Positions 7,164 to 11,676 of a stretch of 11,676 bases of DNA are shown piece after piece. Each line of letters starts with the position of its first letter. Position 1 is the first letter of the stretch. The notes below the pieces were generated by a model that had not been told where the DNA came from, searched no databases, and worked only from the letters and a program-made list of their open reading frames with translations. A program made the translations under genes and the position numbers. This DNA comes from an uncultured Oscillospiraceae bacterium (GTDB lineage: Bacteria; Bacillota; Clostridia; Oscillospirales; Oscillospiraceae), in NCBI GenBank assembly GCA_934565775.1, contig CAKTIN010000060.1, forward strand, positions 1 to 11,676. The letters run 5' to 3'.

Positions 7164-8156
7164 TCAGCAGAGGGTTGCGTAGATCACGGCCTTGATGGTG
7201 TGCATCCGGTTTTCCGCCTCGTCAAAGACTACGGACTGCTTGGATTCAAAGACCTCGTCGGTGACCTCCATCTCGGTGACGCCGTATTTTTCCGCGATCT
7301 GCGCCCCGACGGTGGTATTGGTGTCATGGTAGGAGGGCAGGCAGTGCATAAAAATGGCGGTGGGCTTGGCGTTGGCCATGGCGGCGGCGTTCACCTGGTA
7401 GGGCTTCAGAAGCTTCAGGCGGCTGTCCCATACCTCGTCCGGCTCGCCCATGGAGACCCAGATGTCCGTATAGAGCACATCGGCATCCCGGGTCCCCTCG
7501 GCCACATCCTCCGTCAGGCGGATGGTCCCGCCGGTTTCTGCGGCAATGGCCCGGCAGGTCTCCACCAGGGCGGGGGCAGGGAACAGCTCCTTGGGGGCAC
7601 AGGCGGTAAAGTGCAGGCCCATCTTGGCGCAGCCGACCATGAGAGAATTGCCCATATTGTTCCGGGCATCGCCCATATAGGTAAAGCGGATGCCCTTCAG
7701 CGTGCCGAATTTTTCCTCAATGGTCAGCAGATCCGCCAGCATCTGGGTGGGGTGGAACTGGTCCGTCAGGCCGTTCCAGACAGGCACACCGGCATAGGCC
7801 GCCAGGTCCTCCACCGTCTTTTGGGCGAAGCCCCGGTATTCGATGCCGTCGTACATCCGGCCCAGCACCCGGGCGGTATCCGCGATGGATTCCTTCTTGC
7901 CCATCTGCGAGCTGCCGGGGTCCAGGTAGGTGACGCCCAGGCCCAGGTCCCGCCCGGCGACCTCAAAGGAGCACCGGGTGCGGGTGGAGGTCTTTTCAAA
8001 AAGCAGCACGATGTTTTTGCCCTCCAGATAGCGGTGGGGGGTCCCCGCCCGCTTCAGACGCTTGAAGTCCTTGGAAAGCTCCAGAAGATAGCGGATTTCC
8101 GCCGGGGTATAGTCCAGAAGCGTCAGATAGCTTCTGCCGCGCAGATTTACAGGCAT
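7164..8156 (-). CDS. argF: Ornithine carbamoyltransferase
   Basis: It joins carbamoyl phosphate and ornithine to citrulline, the sixth step of arginine synthesis, in the cytoplasm. Motifs (numbered from the Met at 8162): carbamoyl-phosphate loop STRTR at 59-63, FHPTQ at 136-140, the ornithine-loop DIWVSMG at 233-239, and HCLP at 273-276. The length (330-332 residues) is that of the full enzyme. Two in-frame ATGs compete: at 8162 the AGAAGGA (8166-8172) ends only 3 nt before the codon, whereas at 8156 it is 9 nt away, and relatives begin (M)[13 protein letters not shown] therefore prefer 8156. No other arginine genes are in the window. The catabolic paralogue ArcB has the same fold and cannot be excluded by motifs, but no arcA or arcC is adjacent. 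Confidence 0.95.
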   Translation of the reverse strand: MPVNLRGRSYLTLLDYTPAEIRYLLELSKDFKRLKRAGTPHRYLEGKNIVLLFEKTSTRTRCSFEVAGRDLGLGVTYLDPGSSQMGKKESIADTARVLGRMYDGIEYRGFAQKTVEDLAAYAGVPVWNGLTDQFHPTQMLADLLTIEEKFGTLKGIRFTYMGDARNNMGNSLMVGCAKMGLHFTACAPKELFPAPALVETCRAIAAETGGTIRLTEDVAEGTRDADVLYTDIWVSMGEPDEVWDSRLKLLKPYQVNAAAMANAKPTAIFMHCLPSYHDTNTTVGAQIAEKYGVTEMEVTDEVFESKQSVVFDEAENRMHTIKAVIYATLC

Positions 8157-8239
8157 ACTCATCGTTCCTTCTATTTTATAAGTAGTAGTGATTTTCGTCC
8201 CTCTCCAAGGACGCCGGGCCGCAGCCCGGGGATGGTTTG

Positions 8240-8268
8240 ATTATAGCGGAGGCGCGCTGGAAAATCAA
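8240..8268 (-). promoter_or_regulatory. Strong sigma-A-type promoter of argF
   Basis: On the minus strand a -35 TTGATT (8263-8268) and a perfect -10 TATAAT (8240-8245) are spaced by exactly 17 nt. Transcription would begin near 8233, giving a leader of about 75 nt to the argF ATG. That leader contains the GC hairpin at 8214-8229, which has no U run after it and so is not an obvious attenuator. Confidence 0.8.
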
Positions 8269-8377
8269 GGAGGAAAAGCGGCGCGGCGGGCCCGGCGGAC
8301 CGGGGAGAAGGGAGCCGGAGGGGCCGCAGGCTCGTTTTTTGGAGGATTTCACAGTGGAGTTTTTTCAAATGCAGACT

Positions 8378-8383
8378 TATAAT
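8378..8383 (+). promoter_or_regulatory. Candidate -10 element for the lipoprotein gene
   Basis: A perfect TATAAT lies in an AT-rich stretch 133 nt before the lipoprotein ATG. The best -35 at 17-nt spacing is TGGAGT (8355-8360), a weak match, so the promoter is uncertain. If real, it leaves a long leader that carries several small inverted repeats. Confidence 0.4.
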
Positions 8384-8515
8384 AAAATCAGAATTATTTG
8401 TGAGAAACGATTTTATCAGACCGGAATTGCGGAGGCCGGTGCAAATCGGGAGGTCCTTAGGATTTGAATCCATCCGGCCAAAGCCGGTGGAAATATAAAC
8501 AAAAGAGGGAAAACT

Positions 8516-9448
8516 ATGAAAAAATTGTTGGCGGGCATTCTGGTGCTGGCAATCCTCCTTTCCATGGCAGCCTGTGGGCTTGAAACGAAGGAAACGCAGC
8601 AGCTTACAACACAATCGCCCACGGAGAAGAATGGTGAGGACGAGAAAACGGAAGCGCCTACTGAGGCCCCTACAGAAGCACCCACGGAAGCGGTAAAGAA
8701 TGAAAAGGCAGAGATTGCAGAGACAGTTGTGTTTGAGAATGACGATTTCACAATTACTGCTACAAAGCTGGAGGAGGACCCTGTTTGGGGGACGAGCATT
8801 CACTTTATTGTAGATAACCGCACAGACAAAAACGTTGCGTTGAGTGGGGACCGCTTCGTTGTAAATGGGATTACGCTTAGCGGCTGGCTCTACATCTATG
8901 CAGCTGCCGGGAAGAAGGGCAAGGGTGAGCTCCAATGGGCCGGGACTGCTCTTGAAGACTCGCATATTACAGAGATTGCAACACTGTCCGCTTTTGATGC
9001 GCGGATTGTTGACACGGATAGCTATGATACGCTTGTGGACGTTCCCTTTGAAATTCGGACAAGCATTGCGGATACTTATGTGCAGGAGATCAACGAGGAA
9101 GGAGAACTTCTTTGGGAGCAAGACGGGGTGACCGTCATTGCACAAACTACTGGGAGCTCCTGGGCCTCTCATGAGGTTCGCCTGTTTATTAAGAACGACA
9201 CTGGAAAGAACATGATACTGTCTGCCGATAATATTTCGGTCAACGGTTTTACAATTACCGGGCTCATGTCCGAAAGGGTACAAGCCGGCACGGTCTGCTA
9301 TGGGTCCCTGTCTCTCTTTAATTCCGAGCTGGAGGATGCAGATATTGAAGAAATTGAAGAAGTTTCCTTTACCCTTCGCATTCTGGACCCTGAGACATTC
9401 AGCACCCAGGCAGAATCGGATGAATTGACTCTGTACCCTGCAAAATAA
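8516..9448 (+). CDS. Lipoprotein with TEAP spacer and two repeated beta domains
   Basis: 310 residues. The N-terminus is a type II signal peptide (MKKLLAGILVLAILLSMAAC) with the lipid-anchored Cys20, so the protein sits on the outer face of the membrane. Residues 25-70 are a low-complexity acidic/threonine linker including TEAP repeats (45-59). Two copies of one domain follow, at about 72-183 and 199-306. IHFIVDNRTDKNVALSGD aligns with VRLFIKNDTGKNMILSAD, FVVNGITLSG with ISVNGFTITG, and LEDSHITEIATLSAFDARIVD with LEDADIEEIEEVSFTLRILD. Similar domains occur in many Firmicutes lipoproteins of unknown function. An AGAGGG (8504-8509) precedes the ATG. Codon use is clearly more AT-rich than in argF or the operon, which suggests transfer. 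It lies between argF and the recombinases and is followed by its own terminator. Role unknown; a substrate-binding or surface adhesion function would be guesswork. Confidence 0.9.
   Translation: MKKLLAGILVLAILLSMAACGLETKETQQLTTQSPTEKNGEDEKTEAPTEAPTEAPTEAVKNEKAEIAETVVFENDDFTITATKLEEDPVWGTSIHFIVDNRTDKNVALSGDRFVVNGITLSGWLYIYAAAGKKGKGELQWAGTALEDSHITEIATLSAFDARIVDTDSYDTLVDVPFEIRTSIADTYVQEINEEGELLWEQDGVTVIAQTTGSSWASHEVRLFIKNDTGKNMILSADNISVNGFTITGLMSERVQAGTVCYGSLSLFNSELEDADIEEIEEVSFTLRILDPETFSTQAESDELTLYPAK
8648..8692 (+). repeat. Tandem TEAP-coding repeat
   Basis: Three TEAP units plus a partial TEA unit are encoded by near-identical 12-nt repeats (ACGGAAGCGCCT and synonymous variants). They encode the flexible spacer between the lipid anchor and the folded domains. 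The number of units could vary between strains by slippage. Confidence 0.85.
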
Positions 9449-9455
9449 GCGAAAA

Positions 9456-9499
9456 AGCTGCCCACCCCTGCGGATCATTGGGGGCGGGCAGCTGAAATT
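9456..9499 (+). terminator. Terminator of the lipoprotein gene
   Basis: An 8-bp stem AGCTGCCC (9456-9463) pairs with 9486-9493 and, after one mismatch, CCCC pairs with GGGG (9481-9484). GAAATTTT follows. It lies 7 nt after the stop codon. Confidence 0.75.
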
Positions 9500-9541
9500 T
9501 TGGGACGTTTTCCGGTGCGGAGCGAGGAAACCGCAAAAAAG

Positions 9542-9569
9542 AAAACCGCTGACAACTGTCAGCGGTTTT
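9542..9569. terminator. Terminator downstream of the serine recombinase
   Basis: A perfect 12-bp stem (AAAACCGCTGAC at 9542-9553, complement at 9558-9569) has a 4-nt loop. The flank at 9535-9545 is A-rich on the plus strand, so the minus strand reads a strong U run (TTTTCTTTTTT). It therefore points at transcripts leaving the recombinase gene and stops them before the lipoprotein gene. Plus-strand transcripts would meet it too. Confidence 0.8.
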
Positions 9570-9608
9570 GTCCTCGGCACATGAAAAAGATATTTTAGCG
9601 GTTTCCTT

Positions 9609-9623
9609 GGTGGGATTTGAACC
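9609..9623 (-). other. tRNA T-arm-like sequence, candidate attachment-site remnant
   Basis: On the minus strand, 29 nt past the recombinase stop, GGTTCAAATCCCACC matches the tRNA T-loop and 3' T-stem consensus. The 5' side (AGAGG) does not pair with the 3' side beyond two G-C pairs, and no acceptor or anticodon arm is found nearby. It is therefore not a tRNA gene. Its place at the end of a recombinase-bearing element makes it a candidate for a chimeric attachment site. Confidence 0.25.
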
Positions 9624-9651
9624 TCTGCAAGCCTTGCTTGGAAGTACGACA

Positions 9652-11292
9652 TCACTGCTCCACCTCGGCTTCCACTTCCATGCCGCCGATGAATACCACC
9701 TTAATCTTCTCTTTGGATTCTACGATGACGCATTGCAGGATCTGGCGGATCACTGCATCGTCATAGGTGAGCGGATGATTCTTCATGCCGTCGAGGATGG
9801 TGAAGATATTGTCCAGTCGGGACGCCGTATTCTGCCGATGCTGCTCAGCGGCTGCGTGCTCCGCCAGTTCCTTTTCAAGCTGGCGTTTCTCTGTCATCAG
9901 ATCCGTAATGCGGGGATCGGTGAGTAGTTCCTGCTGATTTTCGGCAGTCACGCTGTTCAGCAGGTTTTTGAATTTCTGATCGATCTGCGCAATGCGGATT
10001 TGTATTTCAACGCTCTTGTCCTCTCCGGCCCCGGCACCGAGGCCCAACTGAATGTGCTGCTTGAGCGTTTGCAGGACATTTGGGTCGATCTGTGCTGTTC
10101 TCAGGACTGCATCCATGATGGCGTTTTGCAGCGGTACTTCTTCCATCGTCGGCGAGTGATGGCAGTATTTTTTGCCGTAGTCCAGCCGGTTGATGCAGCG
10201 CCAGACGATCCGCTTTTTCCCGCCTACGGTCCATGTGCAGCGACGGTATGGCGTTCCGCATTCGCCGCAGACCAGCAGCTCCGTCAGGGCGTATTTGCCG
10301 CAGTACTTGCCCTGTTCCGTAGTGGTGCCCGTTTGCTTGACCTTGCGTTTGGAAGCACGACGGGCCAGTTCTTCCTGCACTCTGGCGAAGGTGGCTGCAT
10401 CGATGATCGCCGGGTGGTTATTCTCCACATAGTATTGGGGCCGTTCCCCAGCGTTGACCCGGACCTTTTTGCTGATGCAGTCCTCCACATAGGTTTTGCC
10501 CAGCAGAGCATCACCCTTGTATTTCTCGTTAGAGAGAATCGATTGTACGACGCTGGCCTGCCATACCGCTTTGCCCATGGGCGTCGGAATGCCGTCCGCA
10601 GTCAGGCCGTTTGCGACCTGCTGCAGGCTGTCCCCTGCGAGGAAACGGTCGTAGATCCGGCGTACCGTGGTCGCCTGCTCCGGGTCGATTTCCGGCTTGC
10701 CGTCCGCTCCCCGGCGATAGCCAAGGAATGACTTATAGGCGAAGAACACATTTCCATCCTTGGCACTTCGGGCTTTTCCCCATGCCACATTGTGGCTGAT
10801 GTTCTCGGATTCGCTTTGGGCGACGGAGCCGTAGATGGAGATGTAAAATTCCGAGGAAGGATCGATGCTGTGCAGGTTCTGTTCCTCGAAGTACACATCC
10901 ACTTTAAGCTCCCGGAGCATTCGGGTGATCTTGAGGCAGTCCAGCGTGTTCCGGGCGAAGCGGCTGATGGATTTGACGATGATCATGTCCACCTTGCCGC
11001 GTTTGCATTGGCGAATGAGCTTGTTGAATTCATCCCGTTTTTTCATACTGGTGCCGGTGATGCCCTTATCGGCATAAATGCCAGCCAGTTTCCAGCCGGG
11101 TTCCCGGTTGATACGATCCGTGTAATAACGCACCTGCGTTTCGTAACTGTTGAGCTGTTCTTCCTGCTTGGTGGACACCCGGCAGTAGGCCGCCACCCGC
11201 TTGAGAAGATACTCTGTGCTGTATACATTCAACGGCTGCACGGTTGCCGGAATGATTCGTACCCGTTTAGGCGCTGTGTTCATGCGCTCCAT
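9652..11292 (-). CDS. Large serine recombinase (site-specific integrase/resolvase family)
   Basis: 546 residues. It catalyses excision or integration of a mobile element through a serine-DNA intermediate. The resolvase domain begins with RVAAYCRVST; Ser40 is the nucleophile, and MIIVKSISRFARNTLD carries the active-site arginines. The recombinase domain follows (GYRRGADGKPEIDPEQATTVRRIYDRFLAG onward, YKGDALLGKT), then a zinc ribbon (CGECG, later CINR and KKYCHH). A coiled-coil segment (around IAQIDQKFKNLLNSVTAENQQ) precedes a beta tail ending in VVFIGGMEVEAEVEQ. I chose the ATG at 11292 because AAAGGAG (11300-11306) is 7 nt upstream; ATGs at 11322 and 11283 are less well placed. The gene overlaps the end of the upstream recombinase fragment by 26 nt, so the two are co-transcribed. 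All catalytic parts look intact. Confidence 0.95.
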   Translation of the reverse strand: MERMNTAPKRVRIIPATVQPLNVYSTEYLLKRVAAYCRVSTKQEEQLNSYETQVRYYTDRINREPGWKLAGIYADKGITGTSMKKRDEFNKLIRQCKRGKVDMIIVKSISRFARNTLDCLKITRMLRELKVDVYFEEQNLHSIDPSSEFYISIYGSVAQSESENISHNVAWGKARSAKDGNVFFAYKSFLGYRRGADGKPEIDPEQATTVRRIYDRFLAGDSLQQVANGLTADGIPTPMGKAVWQASVVQSILSNEKYKGDALLGKTYVEDCISKKVRVNAGERPQYYVENNHPAIIDAATFARVQEELARRASKRKVKQTGTTTEQGKYCGKYALTELLVCGECGTPYRRCTWTVGGKKRIVWRCINRLDYGKKYCHHSPTMEEVPLQNAIMDAVLRTAQIDPNVLQTLKQHIQLGLGAGAGEDKSVEIQIRIAQIDQKFKNLLNSVTAENQQELLTDPRITDLMTEKRQLEKELAEHAAAEQHRQNTASRLDNIFTILDGMKNHPLTYDDAVIRQILQCVIVESKEKIKVVFIGGMEVEAEVEQ

Positions 11293-11676
11293 CCGATTGC
11301 TCCTTTCTGACCTGCTGGCCATTTTTCAGGGTAAGAGACACGCTTTTATCTGCGTGAAGGGTAATGGCTGTAACAATAGTCTTTACCAGCTCCACCGAAT
11401 AGGAAGAGAGCGGCCCCGTATCTGACAGAGCCGCTCTGATTTCCATGGTAATACGCCCATCCGCATCCAGCTCAGCATATTGCCTGGAAGCGTATTCAAA
11501 TATTTTGTTTTTCAGCAGTTCCTTATCGATCATCGAGCCGTCCAGCATTCTGCCGATCTCGTTTTTAAGCCGCAGAAGCTCTACGGGAGATTCATGAGCT
11601 GCCGGGGTGTAATGGACCTGCTCCGGGTCGGCAAGCAGGTCGTTCAGATGATCGGTGATGGCCCTCAGCAGATCGG
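11267..11676 (-). CDS. C-terminal part of a second serine recombinase (5' end off window)
   Basis: The frame is open from the right edge to a TAA at 11267; 135 residues are visible. They form the helical linker and terminal beta tail typical of the clostridial recombinase type: ESPVELLRLKNEIGRMLDG, IDKELLKNKIFEYASRQYAEL, and SVSLTLKNGQ near the end, which parallels the KVVFIGGMEVEAE ending of the next gene. No catalytic domain is in view, so identity rests on this tail and on the tandem arrangement; other element-encoded proteins are possible. The end overlaps the start of the complete recombinase by 26 nt, as in known elements with two or three consecutive recombinases. Confidence 0.72.
   Translation of the reverse strand, partial: DLLRAITDHLNDLLADPEQVHYTPAAHESPVELLRLKNEIGRMLDGSMIDKELLKNKIFEYASRQYAELDADGRITMEIRAALSDTGPLSSYSVELVKTIVTAITLHADKSVSLTLKNGQQVRKEQSDGAHEHSA

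Larger units (their letters stand above)
8163..8515. other. 353-bp intergenic region between divergent argF and lipoprotein gene
   Basis: No gene is supported here; the short open frames have no ribosome sites or recognisable products. It holds the argF promoter and leader (with a 6-bp GC hairpin, arms 8214-8219 and 8224-8229) and a candidate plus-strand -10 near 8378. Before the lipoprotein gene there is a series of small inverted repeats: ACCGG/CCGGT at 8420-8440, GGATT-TG-AATCC at 8460-8471, and CCGGC/GCCGG at 8474-8487. Composition shifts from GC-rich to mixed around 8340. I recognise no riboswitch or known ArgR box. Confidence 0.6.

Noticed and set aside
8214..8229. Attenuator or riboswitch in the argF leader
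   Set aside because: Only a 6-bp hairpin without a following U run; no alternative fold or known aptamer pattern was seen.
7200..8240. 346-codon plus-strand frame opposite argF
   Set aside because: Antisense to a gene with all ornithine carbamoyltransferase motifs; His/Gly/Gln-rich shadow composition.
8648..8692. CRISPR-like short repeats
   Set aside because: The 12-nt units are contiguous with no spacers and encode the TEAP stalk of the lipoprotein.
8171..9655. 494-codon open frame on the minus strand opposite the lipoprotein gene
   Set aside because: It runs through two terminators, the lipoprotein gene, its leader and a promoter region. The product is a Cys/Arg/Phe-rich string with no domain. 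The lipoprotein on the other strand has a signal peptide and repeated domains. The stop-free length is notable in lower-GC DNA but not supported further.
9598..9660. Complete tRNA gene on the minus strand
   Set aside because: Only the T-loop and 3' T-stem match. The 5' T-stem does not pair, and no matching acceptor or anticodon arm lies within the expected distance.

Overview
The window reads as a GC-rich chromosomal segment of an anaerobic, probably spore-forming Clostridia bacterium. By protein style and gene order I would place it in the Oscillospiraceae (Flavonifractor/Lawsonibacter/Oscillibacter-like). That placement is inference; there is no rRNA in the window to test it.

Layout from left to right. 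Positions 1-1338 (+) hold the 3' end of an ABC-2 type exporter permease cut by the left edge. A bidirectional hairpin terminator (1348-1388) separates it from a convergent five-gene operon on the minus strand (6076 down to 1409). The operon order is a WecG/TagA/CpsF-type glycosyltransferase, thymidylate kinase, a DJ-1/PfpI-family protein, the endolytic transglycosylase MltG, and a U32-family TrhP-like tRNA hydroxylation protein. Gaps are tiny or overlapping, and one good sigma-A-like promoter (6129-6157) sits in front. The MltG-U32 pairing recalls the Bacillus yrrL-yrrM-yrrN-yrrO neighbourhood, with the methyltransferase gene missing. Divergent from the operon, 6252-7106 (+) encodes an uncharacterised protein with 19 cysteines, preceded by a sequence that fits a sporulation-type (sigma-K-like) promoter. 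A perfect 13-bp hairpin (7121-7150) lies between it and a convergent argF (ornithine carbamoyltransferase, minus strand), which has its own strong promoter (8240-8268).

From about 8340 the base composition becomes visibly less GC-rich. Gene 8516-9448 (+) is a lipoprotein with a TEAP-repeat spacer and two copies of one approximately 110-residue beta-rich domain. It is followed by two terminators, the second pointing at the opposite strand. The right end (9652-11676, minus) is the edge of a mobile element: a complete serine recombinase and, overlapping its start, the C-terminal part of a second one that leaves the window. A tRNA T-arm-like sequence just beyond the recombinase stop is a candidate for the element boundary.

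I do not see a clearly new multi-gene system here. The parts most worth a second look are the cysteine-rich orphan with its possible sporulation promoter, the duplicated-domain lipoprotein next to the recombinases, and the element boundary itself.
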